Below, piece after piece: positions 46,940 to 57,308 of a DNA stretch of 64,000 nucleotides (position 1 is its first letter; every line of letters starts with the position of its first letter). A model generated the notes under the pieces. That model ran no database searches. It was given only the letters and a program-made list of their open reading frames with translations, and was not told where the DNA came from. The stretch is from Marinobacter sp. CHS3-4. Lineage in GTDB: Bacteria; Pseudomonadota; Gammaproteobacteria; Pseudomonadales; Oleiphilaceae. Position numbers and translations under genes: made by a program. The DNA is taken from NCBI RefSeq assembly GCF_030053415.1, contig NZ_JASGBJ010000002.1, forward strand, positions 496,001 through 560,000, written 5' to 3'.

Positions 46940-47926
46940 TTACTGTGCCTGCTTCTCCATCCAGATCTTTTCCCAGGCCAGTGCGGTTGAGACAATGGTC
47001 TTCAGATCATCAAAAGACGGCTCCCAGCCCAGAACGTCTTTAATGAGGGTATTGTCGGCCATCAATGCCGCAGGGTCGCCGGCCCGACGCCCCGTCTCCG
47101 AAACGGGAAAGTCTTTTCCAGCCTGCTGTTTCACCATGTCGATAACTTCCCGCACGGTGAAACCACGGCCGTAGCCACAGTTGAGCACCCGGGACTCACC
47201 GCCACCGGCCATGTAATCCAGCGCCATCACATGAGCCTTTGCGAGGTCTTCGACATGGATATAGTCACGAATACAGGTACCGTCGCGGGTATCATAGTCG
47301 GTGCCGAACACCTTCATACCATCGCGTTTGCCCGTCACGCATTCGCACGCCACCTTGATCAGGTGGGTTGCCTCGGGCGTCGCCTGCCCCAGAAGCCCAT
47401 CCGGATTGGCACCAGCGACATTGAAGTACCGCAAAATGACATAATGAAGTGAGCTCGCCGCCGCCAGATCCATGATCATCCGCTCGCTCATCATCTTGGA
47501 CGCACCATAGGGGTTGATCGGTGCAAGAGGCAGGTCTTCGGTCAACACCGTCTGCTCCGGCATGCCGTAAACAGCTGCTGTGGATGAAAACACCATGTAC
47601 GGCACGGCGTGTTTTTCTACCGCCTTGAGCAGATTGAGCGTGTTGCGGGTGTTGTTGCTGTAGTACTTAAGCGGGTTTTCAACGGACTCGGGCACCACAA
47701 TATTGGCGGCGAAATGCAGCACGGCGTCAAAGCGATGGCTGTTGAACACCTCGGTAATGGCAGCTTCGTCGGCCAGATCTCCCACGATCAGTTCGCCACA
47801 GGAAACCGCCCACCGGTATCCGGTTGAGAGATTATCGAATACCACCACCTCATGGCCAGCTTCGCCAAGCTGCCGAACAACGTGGCTACCAATATAGCCT
47901 GCACCACCGGTAACAAGTACTTTCAT
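46940..47926 (-). CDS. galE: UDP-glucose 4-epimerase
   Basis: GalE of 328 residues converting UDP-glucose and UDP-galactose. NAD motif GGAGYIGSH at 7-15, catalytic FSSTAAVYG and [16 protein letters not shown] and [14 protein letters not shown] are typical of GalE. It follows tadA by 6 bases and precedes ugd by 55 bases. It probably serves exopolysaccharide or LPS sugar supply. Confidence 0.95.
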   Translation of the reverse strand: MKVLVTGGAGYIGSHVVRQLGEAGHEVVVFDNLSTGYRWAVSCGELIVGDLADEAAITEVFNSHRFDAVLHFAANIVVPESVENPLKYYSNNTRNTLNLLKAVEKHAVPYMVFSSTAAVYGMPEQTVLTEDLPLAPINPYGASKMMSERMIMDLAAASSLHYVILRYFNVAGANPDGLLGQATPEATHLIKVACECVTGKRDGMKVFGTDYDTRDGTCIRDYIHVEDLAKAHVMALDYMAGGGESRVLNCGYGRGFTVREVIDMVKQQAGKDFPVSETGRRAGDPAALMADNTLIKDVLGWEPSFDDLKTIVSTALAWEKIWMEKQAQ

Positions 47927-47932
47927 CGCGGG

Positions 47933-48493
47933 TTAAAGCTCCTTCCCTGTTATATCCTGCCTGCGTCGGCGAATCTCCGCCCGCCGGGCCGAAAAAAAAT
48001 CGCTGATTATGGCACTGCATTGCTCGGCCAGAACCCCTCCTGAGGCTTCCACCTGCCAATTGAGGTGGTCATCCTGAAACGATGCCCTTACCGAATCCAC
48101 CGCGCCTGCTTTGGGTTCTGGGGCACCATAGACAACCCGGCTGATCCTGCTGTGCACAATGGCGCCGACGCACATGGTACACGGCTCGAGAGTGACGTAG
48201 AGTGTAGCACCAGTCAGTCGGTAGTTTCCTACGCGGGCAGCCGCATCCCTGATGGCTCTCAGTTCTGCATGGGCTGTAGGGTCACATCCGGAAATAGGGG
48301 CATTGAAACCGGCACCTATCTCTCGGCCGTCCAGAGTCAGTACCGCACCAACCGGCACCTCTCCTGCCTGTCTGGCCAAACCCGCAAGACCCAGCGCCCT
48401 GTTCATCCAATAGTGATCGGCATTGTCATCAGCCTGATCTGGCACCTGCGCCACTGTTTCACTCCTGAGGTTGGAATGCCCGGGAAGAGCCAT
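47933..48493 (-). CDS. tadA: tRNA-specific adenosine deaminase
   Basis: TadA of 186 residues, which makes inosine at the wobble position of tRNA-Arg(ACG). The zinc ligands and the catalytic Glu are in TAHAELRAI and LEPCTMCVGAI. An N-terminal extension of about 25 residues precedes the core (YWMNRALGLAGLARQAGEVPVGAV). A start within the extension cannot be excluded. Confidence 0.94.
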   Translation of the reverse strand: MALPGHSNLRSETVAQVPDQADDNADHYWMNRALGLAGLARQAGEVPVGAVLTLDGREIGAGFNAPISGCDPTAHAELRAIRDAAARVGNYRLTGATLYVTLEPCTMCVGAIVHSRISRVVYGAPEPKAGAVDSVRASFQDDHLNWQVEASGGVLAEQCSAIISDFFSARRAEIRRRRQDITGKEL

Positions 48494-48616
48494 GGAAGGA
48501 TCTGAAAAAGATCTCGATGGATCCAGCGCCCTGAAAACCGTGAATATACCACTTGTGCAAGACCGTTCGCATTATAAGTGCGCAATTGGCGGGTGGCATA
48601 CGGCCGGCCTATCTCC

Positions 48617-49483
48617 TTAGAAAAAGTAGACGTAACTCAATTTGAGGGAAATATGATTGGCCTCGCTCTCGGGCTCTTTTACATTCAGAATCGTTGTCCC
48701 ATTGCTCACCGTTTCGGGTTTGCTTTGCTTTAGGTTCCAATATCGATGGGTGAAGGCAAGCTGTAGATGGCCATTGGCATCCAGGGGCATCAGATAGCTC
48801 AAACGGGAGATCACCCCGTGACTGGCGTCCCCAAGAGTCAAGTTAGGCTGCCCGAAACCAAAAGGACGTAAATCAACGTCGAGTTCGGCATCGTAGATAT
48901 GAGCATAGCCAATGTCCAAAGACAGTCTGCGCCTGCCTGAATGCCAGAGAGTCGCGCTCAGGCCGGCTTCAAGGAATTGCCACTGGTAGATTTCAAACAG
49001 GCCGGTGGAAGCCGCGGTAGGTTGAATATCCCGTCTCCATTGCCAGTATCCCAGCCTTGTATAGAGCCCGTAATCAGTGCCTGAGGGTTGCCACTTAAAA
49101 TGCGCGGCGATTCGGTAAATCTGTTGTTCTGTCTCGGTTCGCAGGTCAGCCCCACCCTGGGTTTGCCCCTCGTAATCGACACTGCCCGAATACAATCCGG
49201 CGTCCATACCAAAAGTATAGGACCCCAATTTCTTATTCACGTTCAGGCTTAACCCCGGAAGCCATCCGGATTCCTGGTTTAGCGAACCGGAATCACCCGC
49301 TTCCTGATAGTCAAAGTACAATCCTTCGAGATTCACGGAAATCTGATATTCGGCACGAACCCCTGACGCGCAGAAGATCAGCGCCAACAAGAGCGTAAAC
49401 CGTGGAAGCAAGGGAGCACGTTTTATGGGGAGGTTTACCAGTGCGGGCATCGCCCGCGCTGGTAAACTTGAGGCAAGCATCAC
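48617..49483 (-). CDS. Putative outer-membrane beta-barrel protein
   Basis: Exported protein of up to 288 residues with unknown function. A hydrophobic signal segment (RFTLLLALIFCASGVRA) precedes EYQISVNLEGLYFDYQEAG. The mature part is a series of amphipathic strands ending YVYFF, with the terminal Phe typical of barrels. The start is uncertain: GTG 49483, ATG 49480 or ATG 49450. The last of these lies inside a 16-bp-stem hairpin at 49433-49467. The gene begins 4 bases after a lipoprotein gene and is probably cotranscribed with it. Confidence 0.72.
   Translation of the reverse strand: MMLASSLPARAMPALVNLPIKRAPLLPRFTLLLALIFCASGVRAEYQISVNLEGLYFDYQEAGDSGSLNQESGWLPGLSLNVNKKLGSYTFGMDAGLYSGSVDYEGQTQGGADLRTETEQQIYRIAAHFKWQPSGTDYGLYTRLGYWQWRRDIQPTAASTGLFEIYQWQFLEAGLSATLWHSGRRRLSLDIGYAHIYDAELDVDLRPFGFGQPNLTLGDASHGVISRLSYLMPLDANGHLQLAFTHRYWNLKQSKPETVSNGTTILNVKEPESEANHISLKLSYVYFF
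49433..49467 (-). promoter_or_regulatory. Strong hairpin at the start of the barrel gene
   Basis: A 16-bp stem (one G-U pair) encloses a 3-base loop. It spans the early codons of the barrel gene and contains the possible ATG at 49450. No U-run follows, so a terminator is unlikely. It may control translation of the downstream gene relative to the lipoprotein gene. Confidence 0.6.
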
Positions 49484-49486
49484 GCG

Positions 49487-50374
49487 TCAGAAACTGCCTG
49501 AAGTGGTGCCATTATTCCAGGTACCTGTCACGGTGCAGTCACCGTTGAAATTTATAGTGCCTGAGGTGCCGTTAGTGCCGGAAAAACTGATCGAGCCACT
49601 ATCTGGCACGGTTCCGCAACTACCATAGGTCAAATTGCTGATCGTGATGGTGACGCTGCCGTGTGTGCCATGGAAAAAGGTGGCACTGCCGTTGAAACCA
49701 TTGTCCCTGTCACCGGTAACCGAGAAGTCAGTCACTCGATGCGTAACACCATCCTGACCAACGAAATCCGAATTATAGGTGCAACCAGTATCTGAGCAAA
49801 CAAGCACCGCGTTGATTGTCTGGGTGCCGGAATTCGGGTCGGTGACGGTGAAATTGTTGTAGGTGATCGAGAACCCGGCAGTCGGATCATTCACGTTTTC
49901 GTACTCGATTACTGCGCTTCCATCCACGGTCACTGCTGTACCGTCCAGTACGCAGTTATTGTAGGTTATTGTAGTTCTGCTAGCGTTGGAGAGGCCGGAA
50001 ACGTCGGCTGTACCACTGCTACAGACATCTTCAACCAATACGCCGGACGGCATGGACAATTGCTGCCCCGTCTGAAGAACAATATCGTTCAGTTCGTCCA
50101 TATCTATTGGCCCGGAGACCCGGACACCTAATGGCGATGAGGGCAAACCGCCAGACGCACTGGCCTTATCGACAGACTCGCCCGCAGCCAGGCCGATATC
50201 TTCCGCGTTATCCTGGTCGATTTCAGCTGGACTGGTATTCCCACTGAACGTGGCCCCTTCACTTCCGCTGCCACCTCCGCCGCCACCGCTACTGCCGCCT
50301 CCGCAGCCGACAAGGGTCAGTGTCAGTGATAGCAAAAATACTTTAAAAAAAGGCACGATTTTGAGTAGTTGCAT
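49487..50374 (-). CDS. Putative surface or periplasmic lipoprotein with Gly/Ser-rich linker
   Basis: Lipoprotein of 295 residues. The signal peptide ends at the lipobox LTLVGC, followed by a Gly/Ser-rich linker (GGGSSGGGGGGSGSEG). The remainder is rich in Thr, Ser, Asn and Gly, with four Cys residues (VEDVCSSG, TYNNCVLDG, VCSDTGCTYN) that could form disulfides, and beta-type repeats ending TWNNGTTSGSF. No known family is recognised. The next gene is an outer-membrane barrel 4 bases downstream. The pair may work together at the cell surface; that is inference from position. Confidence 0.7.
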   Translation of the reverse strand: MQLLKIVPFFKVFLLSLTLTLVGCGGGSSGGGGGGSGSEGATFSGNTSPAEIDQDNAEDIGLAAGESVDKASASGGLPSSPLGVRVSGPIDMDELNDIVLQTGQQLSMPSGVLVEDVCSSGTADVSGLSNASRTTITYNNCVLDGTAVTVDGSAVIEYENVNDPTAGFSITYNNFTVTDPNSGTQTINAVLVCSDTGCTYNSDFVGQDGVTHRVTDFSVTGDRDNGFNGSATFFHGTHGSVTITISNLTYGSCGTVPDSGSISFSGTNGTSGTINFNGDCTVTGTWNNGTTSGSF

Positions 50375-50414
50375 TGTTAACTCCTTGGTTTGATCCACCC
50401 TCTCTGAAAGAGAC

Positions 50415-50444
50415 GTGCTCAGCCCGGCAACGCCGGCTGAGCAC
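50415..50444 (-). other. Inverted repeat between guaA and the lipoprotein gene
   Basis: Arms of 10 bases (GTGCTCAGCC/GGCTGAGCAC) enclose a further short pairing. No U-run follows on either strand. A smaller 5-bp hairpin lies next to it (50401-50413). It could be a processed end of guaA mRNA or part of the lipoprotein leader. Confidence 0.45.
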
Positions 50445-50546
50445 CCTTCCTCTTACCTTACAAATTAGTTAGAGGGACAAAAGAGTCAAACAGAACGACA
50501 CGTTTTTCGGCAGCTTTTGAATGAGGGTGTATCTAACCCAGAGCGA

Positions 50547-52124
50547 TCACTCCCACTCGATGGTCGCGGGAGGCTTGGAGGACACGTCATACGTCACCCG
50601 CGAGACCCCTTCGATTTCATTGATGATCCGGTTCGAAACGGTCTCCAGCAGATCGTAAGGCAAGTGCGCCCAACGCGCGGTCATGAAATCGATGGTTTCC
50701 ACAGCCCGCAATGCCACCACGTACTCGTAACGACGGGCATCGCCAACCACGCCCACCGATTTTACCGGCAGGAACACGGCAAAAGCCTGGCTGGTTTTGT
50801 GGTAGAAGTCTGCCCTGTGCAGCTCTTCCAGAAAGATGGCATCCGCACGGCGGAGAATATCCGCGTATTCCTTTTTCACCTCGCCGAGGATGCGAACGCC
50901 AAGGCCAGGTCCCGGGAACGGATGGCGGTAGACCATGTCGTAAGGGAGGCCCAGCTCCAGACCGATACGACGAACCTCATCCTTGAAGAGTTCCCTGAGG
51001 GGCTCCACAAGCTTCATCTTCATCGTTTCCGGCAAGCCGCCAACGTTGTGGTGGCTCTTGATAACATGGGCCTTGCCGGTTTTGGAAGCGGCGGATTCAA
51101 TCACGTCCGGATAGATGGTGCCCTGCGCCAGCCAGTTCACGTCGGTGATGGTGGCCGCTTCACTGTCGAACACGTCAATGAAGGTGTTGCCAATGATTTT
51201 GCGCTTGGCTTCCGGGTCATCCACGCCTTTGAGCTTGGACAGGAACAGGTCCTCGGCGTCCACGCGAATCACTTTTACGCCCATGTTGCTGGCGAACATG
51301 TCCATTACCTGGTCGCCCTCGTGAAGGCGCAGCAGGCCATTATCCACAAACACACAAGTCAGTTGATCGCCGATGGCTTTGTGCAGCAACGCGGCTGTTA
51401 CAGAACTGTCTACTCCGCCTGACAGGCCGAGCAGAACCTTGTCGTTACCTACTTGATCGCGGATTTGCTGAACGGCATCGTCTACGATTTTTGCCGGTGT
51501 CCAGAGCGCTTCACAACCGGAGATGTTCAGAATGAAGTGTTCCAGAATGCGTTTTCCCTGGAGGGTGTGGGTCACTTCCGGGTGAAATTGCACCCCGTAG
51601 AGATTCCGACTGACATCCTGCATTGCGGCGATCGGCGCACTTTCAGTGGAAGCCAGCAGTTCAAAGCCCTCAGGCATGCCGACCACTTTGTCGCCGTGGC
51701 TCATCCATACATCCAGCAGCGAATCACCGGTTGCCGTCAGGTGATCGGTGATGTCCTTCAGCAAGGGCCCGTCTGCCCTCACCTTGACCTGCGCATAGCC
51801 AAACTCACGCTTCTCGGAACTGGCAACGCGTCCGCCAAGCTGCTCGGCCATGGTTTGCATGCCGTAGCAGATCCCTAGGACCGGAATACCGCGTTCAAAC
51901 AGCCCCTCTGGCGCCCTGGGGCCGCCAAGCTCGGTCACAGATTCCGGACCACCGGCAAGGATGATCCCCTTTGGGGCAAACTCATCCAGCTCTTCTTTCG
52001 TGATATCAAACGCCCTGATTTCACAATAGACGCCTATTTCACGAACCCGGCGCGCAATCAGCTGGGTGTATTGGGAGCCAAAATCGAGAATCAGAATGCG
52101 GTGGTCGTGAATGTCGTGAGCCAT
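50547..52124 (-). CDS. guaA: GMP synthase (glutamine-hydrolysing)
   Basis: GuaA of 525 residues, the same length as the E. coli enzyme. It aminates XMP to GMP. The class I glutamine amidotransferase domain has its catalytic Cys in [10 protein letters not shown] and His/Glu in QFHPEVTHT. The ATP pyrophosphatase P-loop is [10 protein letters not shown]. The C-terminal dimerisation domain ends [15 protein letters not shown]. guaB precedes it, with a hairpin terminator between the two genes. Confidence 0.97.
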   Translation of the reverse strand: MAHDIHDHRILILDFGSQYTQLIARRVREIGVYCEIRAFDITKEELDEFAPKGIILAGGPESVTELGGPRAPEGLFERGIPVLGICYGMQTMAEQLGGRVASSEKREFGYAQVKVRADGPLLKDITDHLTATGDSLLDVWMSHGDKVVGMPEGFELLASTESAPIAAMQDVSRNLYGVQFHPEVTHTLQGKRILEHFILNISGCEALWTPAKIVDDAVQQIRDQVGNDKVLLGLSGGVDSSVTAALLHKAIGDQLTCVFVDNGLLRLHEGDQVMDMFASNMGVKVIRVDAEDLFLSKLKGVDDPEAKRKIIGNTFIDVFDSEAATITDVNWLAQGTIYPDVIESAASKTGKAHVIKSHHNVGGLPETMKMKLVEPLRELFKDEVRRIGLELGLPYDMVYRHPFPGPGLGVRILGEVKKEYADILRRADAIFLEELHRADFYHKTSQAFAVFLPVKSVGVVGDARRYEYVVALRAVETIDFMTARWAHLPYDLLETVSNRIINEIEGVSRVTYDVSSKPPATIEWE

Positions 52125-52146
52125 GAATTCCTCAGATCAGAAAGAA

Positions 52147-52178
52147 AAAAGCGCGACCCGGGATGCGGGCCGCGCTCG
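52147..52178 (-). terminator. Terminator-like hairpin between guaB and guaA
   Basis: On the minus strand AGCGCG-G-CCCG pairs with CGGG-T-CGCGCT around a 5-base loop and is followed by a run of six U. The hairpin lies 11 bases after the guaB stop and before the guaA start at 52124. Transcription of guaA would need read-through or its own promoter. Confidence 0.8.
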
Positions 52179-52189
52179 TCAAACATCGA

Positions 52190-53653
52190 TTAGCCAACTC
52201 GGTAGTTGGGGGCTTCTTTGGTGATGGTCACGTCGTGAACGTGGCTCTCTCTCATGCCCGCATTGGTGATGCGCACAAACTCCGGCTTGGTGCGCATCTC
52301 TTCCATGTTGGCGCTGCCGGTATAGCCCATGGAGGCTCGTAGGCCACCCATCAACTGATGGACAATGTTACGCATCGGGCCCTTACAGGCCACCCGGCCT
52401 TCAATCCCCTCGGGAACCAGTTTTTCGATACCCTTGCTGGCGTCCTGGAAGTAGCGATCACCAGAACCCTGGCCCATCGCACCAATGGAACCCATGCCAC
52501 GATACGCCTTGTAGCTGCGACCCTGGAACAGCTCAACCTCGCCTGGCGCCTCATCCGTGCCTGCCAACAAGCTGCCGATCATCACGCTGTAGGCGCCGGC
52601 AGCAATGGCTTTTGAAATGTCGCCAGAGAAGCGAATGCCACCATCCGCAATCACCGGAACGCCGCGATCCTTCAGTGCAGCGGCAACGTTCGACACGGCA
52701 GAAATCTGAGGTACGCCAATGCCTGCCACAATGCGAGTGGTACAGATGGATCCGGGGCCAATGCCGACTTTCACAGCGTCTGCGCCAGCATCAGCAAGAT
52801 CCAGTGCCGCCTGGGAGGTGGCAATGTTGCCGCCGATCACCTGCACATCCGGATAGGTTTCCTTGATCCAGCGAACACGGTCAATGACGCCTTTGGAGTG
52901 GCCATGCGCGGTATCCACGACAATGACATCGACACCGGCTTCGACCAACGCAACCACTCGCGCCTCGGTGTCACCGCCGGTACTCACGGCGGCGCCCACT
53001 CTCAGACGACCCTGATCGTCTTTACAAGCCAGTGGGTAGTCTTTCGCTTTCTGAATGTCCTTGACGGTAATCAGGCCGCGCAGTTGGAAATTGTCGTTCA
53101 CCACCAGAACTTTCTCGATCCGGTTGCGATGCAGAAGCTCTTTGACGTCTTCAAGGTCAGCGCCTTCTTTCACCGTGACCAGCCGATCCTTACCCGTCAT
53201 GATTTCGCTGACCGGCGTGTCCATGCGGCTTTCAAAGCGAATATCCCGGCCAGTGACGATGCCAACCAGGTCCCGACCATCCACAACTGGCAGTCCGGAA
53301 ATGTTGTTCGCCATGGTGATGTCGACCAGCTCTCGAACGGTCGTGTTTGGCGAAACAGTAATCGGGTCTTTCACCACTCCGCTTTCGTATTTCTTCACTT
53401 TGCGAACCGCTGCCGCCTGTTGCTCTGGCGACATACTCTTATGCATGATGCCGATGCCGCCTTCCTGAGCCATGGCAATGGCCAGCTCGGCTTCAGTCAC
53501 CGTGTCCATCGCTGACGACAACAGAGGAATGTTCAACTTGATGTCTTTGGTCAGCCAGGTCTGGAGATCGACCTCGTGCGGCAGCACTTCCGAGCGTCCA
53601 GGAACCAGCAGAACATCGTCAAACGTGAGGGCTTCTTCGGCAATTCGCAGCAT
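52190..53653 (-). CDS. guaB: Inosine-5'-monophosphate dehydrogenase
   Basis: IMPDH of 487 residues, which oxidises IMP to XMP. The TIM barrel is interrupted by a pair of CBS domains (about 95-200). The catalytic Cys is in [11 protein letters not shown], and [10 protein letters not shown] follows. The start [19 protein letters not shown] is the family N-terminus, so an upstream in-frame extension to 53797 is not used. A promoter is seen upstream at 53741-53769. Confidence 0.97.
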   Translation of the reverse strand: MLRIAEEALTFDDVLLVPGRSEVLPHEVDLQTWLTKDIKLNIPLLSSAMDTVTEAELAIAMAQEGGIGIMHKSMSPEQQAAAVRKVKKYESGVVKDPITVSPNTTVRELVDITMANNISGLPVVDGRDLVGIVTGRDIRFESRMDTPVSEIMTGKDRLVTVKEGADLEDVKELLHRNRIEKVLVVNDNFQLRGLITVKDIQKAKDYPLACKDDQGRLRVGAAVSTGGDTEARVVALVEAGVDVIVVDTAHGHSKGVIDRVRWIKETYPDVQVIGGNIATSQAALDLADAGADAVKVGIGPGSICTTRIVAGIGVPQISAVSNVAAALKDRGVPVIADGGIRFSGDISKAIAAGAYSVMIGSLLAGTDEAPGEVELFQGRSYKAYRGMGSIGAMGQGSGDRYFQDASKGIEKLVPEGIEGRVACKGPMRNIVHQLMGGLRASMGYTGSANMEEMRTKPEFVRITNAGMRESHVHDVTITKEAPNYRVG

Positions 53654-53740
53654 TGGGATCCGCCTTTTGAACATGCTAGATTGGAAGATTCCGAAGCCGC
53701 ACCGAAACCCGTGCGGCAAAGCAAAATCCTTAATCGATCT

Positions 53741-53769
53741 ATTATAAATGCGCGGTGATGGACAGTAAA
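53741..53769 (-). promoter_or_regulatory. Promoter of guaB
   Basis: Minus-strand -10 box TATAAT (53741-53746) is separated by 17 bases from a -35 box TTTACT (53764-53769). The guaB start codon is about 88 bases downstream. Confidence 0.65.
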
Positions 53770-53874
53770 CCGGGCATTTAACAGCACCTGCTTGCATCTT
53801 TTTGAAATTCGGTTACTTTTGCCAACCTATCGGCATTCCCCTATACGACAAATCGACAGTGACCTGGAGCGATT

Positions 53875-55251
53875 TTGAATACCAGAGCTTTCTCGACCGA
53901 AACCACCGGGGGGCCAGCCTCCGCCGCGCTTACCGTGAGCGAGCTTAACCATCAGGCCAAACACCTGCTGGAAGTGAGCTTTCTTCAGGTCTGGGTGGAA
54001 GGCGAACTATCGAGCCTGTCGCGCCCCTCTTCCGGTCACTGGTACTTTTCACTCAAAGACAAGAAGTGCCAGGTGCGCTGCGCAATGTTCCGTGGCTTTA
54101 ACCAGCGAGTTCGGCAGATTCCCAAAGAAGGCGATCAGGTACGCATTCGCGGCAAAGTGACGCTTTATGAAAACCGAGGCGACTTCCAGATCATCGTTGA
54201 ACAGCTTGAACCTGCGGGCACCGGCGCACTTCAACAGGCATTTGAGGCCCTCAAAGCGCGCCTGCAGCAGGAAGGTTTGTTCGATACAGCGCGCAAGAAG
54301 CCGCTGCCTGACGTGCCCCGCCACATCGGCGTCATAACGTCCCCAACCGGCGCGGCGATTCACGATATTCTGACCGTGCTTGCAAGACGCTGCCCCTCCA
54401 TTCCGGTCACCCTCTACCCAACGGCGGTACAAGGAAAGGCGGCCACCAATGACATCGTCAAAGCCATCGAAACGGCCAATCGCCATGGCGCAGCAGACGT
54501 GCTTATTATCGGGCGCGGCGGTGGTTCTCTGGAGGATCTCTGGTGCTTCAATGAAGAGGCAGTGGCGAGGGCCATCGCCGCTTCGCCGATTCCGACCGTC
54601 AGCGCGGTGGGCCACGAAGTAGACGTGACGATTGCTGATTTCGTCGCCGACCTTCGGGCGCCGACTCCCTCGGCAGCCGCGGAAAAGCTCTCACCGGATC
54701 AGAGCCAATGGATCCGGCGGCTCGAAGAACGAGAAATACGCCTGGCAGGCGCTGCTCGACGCGCTCTTTCAAGATTCGAGACATTACTACGGCATTTGAG
54801 CTCGCGCCTGAAAGACCCTCGACGGGAATTAATGGAAAAAGCGCAACGCATGGACGAGCTGGATGTGCGGCTGGGCCAGGCCATCCGTCAAACCATGAAT
54901 CGCCAGCACACGCGTTCAGAACATCTCGGTCAGAGGCTGTCGCTGCAATCACCTTCGCAACGACTGAATGAAAGCAAGAAAACGCTCACAAGGTTAAGTG
55001 AGCGCCTGTCCAGATTAACGGTTCAAAACCTGGAAAGCCGCAAAAGCACTCTGGAACACCTGGCGCAGACTCTGAACGTAGTGAGCCCGCTGGCCACTCT
55101 TGGCCGTGGGTATGCCATCGTTGAAGACAGCGCCGGCCAGATAGTGCGTCAGGCGACCAATCTGGCCCCGGGAGACAAGGTGACTGCCAGAGTCGCCAGT
55201 GGCCGTATTCTGGCGACCGTTACCGATACCCAGACGAACCCCGATACTTAG
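53875..55251 (+). CDS. xseA: Exodeoxyribonuclease VII large subunit
   Basis: XseA of 458 residues. An OB-fold domain (about 18-115) contains [27 protein letters not shown]. The catalytic region includes [23 protein letters not shown] and [21 protein letters not shown] coiled-coil region and a C-terminal segment ([11 protein letters not shown]) complete the protein. The TTG start at 53875 has GGAG seven bases upstream. It is divergent from guaB, a common arrangement. Confidence 0.95.
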   Translation: MNTRAFSTETTGGPASAALTVSELNHQAKHLLEVSFLQVWVEGELSSLSRPSSGHWYFSLKDKKCQVRCAMFRGFNQRVRQIPKEGDQVRIRGKVTLYENRGDFQIIVEQLEPAGTGALQQAFEALKARLQQEGLFDTARKKPLPDVPRHIGVITSPTGAAIHDILTVLARRCPSIPVTLYPTAVQGKAATNDIVKAIETANRHGAADVLIIGRGGGSLEDLWCFNEEAVARAIAASPIPTVSAVGHEVDVTIADFVADLRAPTPSAAAEKLSPDQSQWIRRLEEREIRLAGAARRALSRFETLLRHLSSRLKDPRRELMEKAQRMDELDVRLGQAIRQTMNRQHTRSEHLGQRLSLQSPSQRLNESKKTLTRLSERLSRLTVQNLESRKSTLEHLAQTLNVVSPLATLGRGYAIVEDSAGQIVRQATNLAPGDKVTARVASGRILATVTDTQTNPDT

Positions 55252-55339
55252 CCGATTGTCTAGTAGTCCGAAATTTTAAACCGCCTAAAGTTGTGACCAT
55301 AAAGCGATAATAATGAACACAACTAGCAAGGTGGACGGA

Positions 55340-57214
55340 ATGAGCTATCAGGCGGAATACAGGCGCTCAATGGACAACCCTGAGGCTTTCTGGAAAGAGA
55401 AGGCAGCGGATGTCAGCTGGATTCAGCCACCCACCACTATCTGGCAGTCAACCGACAACGGCCATGGCCAGTGGTTTACCGACGGCATCATCAACACCTC
55501 TGACGCAGCGCTGGACGCCAACATTCGTGCCGGACGCGGTGAGCAGACAGCCCTCATTTACGATTCGCCGGTCACCGGCAATCAAAGTGCCTACACCTTT
55601 AACGAATTAACACGAGAAGTTGCCGAATTTGCTGGCGCCCTGAAAGATCGCGGCATCAACAAAGGCGACCGGGTGATCATCTACATGCCCATGATTCCCC
55701 AGGCGGTCGTGGCCATGCTTGCCTGCGCTCGACTAGGAGCGATTCATTCTGTCGTTTTCGGCGGCTTTGCGGCGCACGAGCTCGCAGTCCGGATTGATGA
55801 CGCCTCTCCCAAAGCATTGATCACCGCTTCCTGCGGCATAGAAGTTCAAAAGGTCATTGAATACAAACCACTGGTGGACAAAGCCATTCAAGAGGCCAGC
55901 CATAAACCTGACTTTTGTGTGATATATCAGCGCCCACAGGTAACCGCAGCCCTGACAGAAGGCCGTGACATCGAATGGAATGCCCTGGTAGAGGGTGCGA
56001 CACCGGCCAGCCCGGTTCCGTTAGCTGCAACTGATCCGCTTTACATTCTTTATACCTCTGGCACCACCGGAAAACCCAAAGGCGTTGTCAGAGACAACGG
56101 CGGTCATGCAGTGGCCATGCGTTACAGCATGAGTCTGGTGTATGACGCCAAACCCGGAGACGTCTTCTGGGCCGCTTCCGACGTAGGCTGGGTGGTTGGT
56201 CACAGCTACATCGTGTATGGCCCACTGCTGGCTGGCTGCACGACGGTTCTGTACGAGGGCAAACCTGTAAAGACGCCGGATGCCGGCGCTTTTTGGCGCG
56301 TAGTGCAGGATCACGGGGTCAACCTGCTGTTTACGGCACCGACGGCATTCAGGGCGGTGCGGAAGGAAGACCCGGAAGCGGACCTGATGCAACAGTACGA
56401 TATATCGACCCTGAAACGCCTGTTCCTGGCCGGAGAACGTCTGGACCCGGCTACGTACGACTGGCTGAGGGAGCATACCAACCTACCGGTTCTGGACCAT
56501 TGGTGGCAGACAGAGACCGGATGGGCGATTTGCTGCAACCCTGTAGGGCTGGAACTGATGGCGACGAAGCCAGGGTCGGCCACCTTCCCTTCCCCCGGCT
56601 ATAACGTTCAGGTTGTTGATTTCAAAGGATCTCAGATGCCTGCGGGCGAACAGGGGCAAATCGCAGTGAAGCTGCCTCTGCCACCGGGCTGCATGACCAC
56701 TGTCTGGGGAGATGACAGCCGCTTTGTAAAAACCTATCTGCAACCCATCCCGGGCTTCTACACCTCCGGTGACGGTGGATTTATGGACGAGGACGGCTAC
56801 CTCTTTGTAATGGGTCGCACGGATGACGTAATAAACGTCGCCGGTCACCGCCTATCCACCGGCGAAATGGAGGAAGTAGTGGCAAGCCATCCGGCCATAG
56901 CCGAGTGCTGCGTCGTAGGCATACAGGACAACCTGAAAGGACAGGTCCCGGTGGGACTGGTTCTGATCAAGGACGGCGCCACCATCGACCATGACGAACT
57001 TGAGGAAGAGCTGGTGGACATGGTGCGTGAGAAAATCGGCTCGATCGCCTGCTTCCGCAGGGCGCTGGTGGTGCAAAGGTTGCCGAAAACGAGATCCGGA
57101 AAAATTCTGCGACGGGTCATTCGTCAAATTGCCGATGGCGAGCCCTTTAACGTGCCAAGCACCATTGATGACCCGGCAATTCTGGATGAATTAAGCGATC
57201 AGTTCCGATCCTGA
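55340..57214 (+). CDS. prpE: Propionyl-CoA synthetase
   Basis: Acyl-CoA synthetase of 624 residues related to acetyl-CoA synthetase. The AMP-binding motif is YTSGTTGKPKGVVRDNGG, the RDNGG end being typical of propionyl-CoA synthetases. The core motif FYTSGDGG and the catalytic Lys in KTRSGKILRR are present. The start MSYQAEYRRSMDNP at 55340 matches the PrpE N-terminus. An ATG nine codons upstream has no ribosome-binding site. No prpBCD genes are near. Use of acetate or acrylate as alternative substrates is possible. Confidence 0.9.
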   Translation: MSYQAEYRRSMDNPEAFWKEKAADVSWIQPPTTIWQSTDNGHGQWFTDGIINTSDAALDANIRAGRGEQTALIYDSPVTGNQSAYTFNELTREVAEFAGALKDRGINKGDRVIIYMPMIPQAVVAMLACARLGAIHSVVFGGFAAHELAVRIDDASPKALITASCGIEVQKVIEYKPLVDKAIQEASHKPDFCVIYQRPQVTAALTEGRDIEWNALVEGATPASPVPLAATDPLYILYTSGTTGKPKGVVRDNGGHAVAMRYSMSLVYDAKPGDVFWAASDVGWVVGHSYIVYGPLLAGCTTVLYEGKPVKTPDAGAFWRVVQDHGVNLLFTAPTAFRAVRKEDPEADLMQQYDISTLKRLFLAGERLDPATYDWLREHTNLPVLDHWWQTETGWAICCNPVGLELMATKPGSATFPSPGYNVQVVDFKGSQMPAGEQGQIAVKLPLPPGCMTTVWGDDSRFVKTYLQPIPGFYTSGDGGFMDEDGYLFVMGRTDDVINVAGHRLSTGEMEEVVASHPAIAECCVVGIQDNLKGQVPVGLVLIKDGATIDHDELEEELVDMVREKIGSIACFRRALVVQRLPKTRSGKILRRVIRQIADGEPFNVPSTIDDPAILDELSDQFRS

Positions 57215-57280
57215 AGATGGCTTATACCAACCCGTTGTTTTTGAAGATTAAAACCTATCAGAAAGTACTAAAAAAAGGCG

Positions 57281-57308
57281 TTGACGGGCTGGGGTCGCGG
57301 TCTATACT
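57281..57308 (+). promoter_or_regulatory. Promoter of the cold-shock gene
   Basis: A -35 box TTGACG (57281-57286) and a -10 box TATACT (57303-57308) are 16 bases apart. Transcription would start near 57315, giving a leader of about 165 bases, the size range of regulated cspA leaders. Confidence 0.7.

Noticed and set aside
50517-51422. Plus-strand open frame antisense to guaA
   Set aside because: The minus-strand guaA is certain and the antisense product has no recognisable features.
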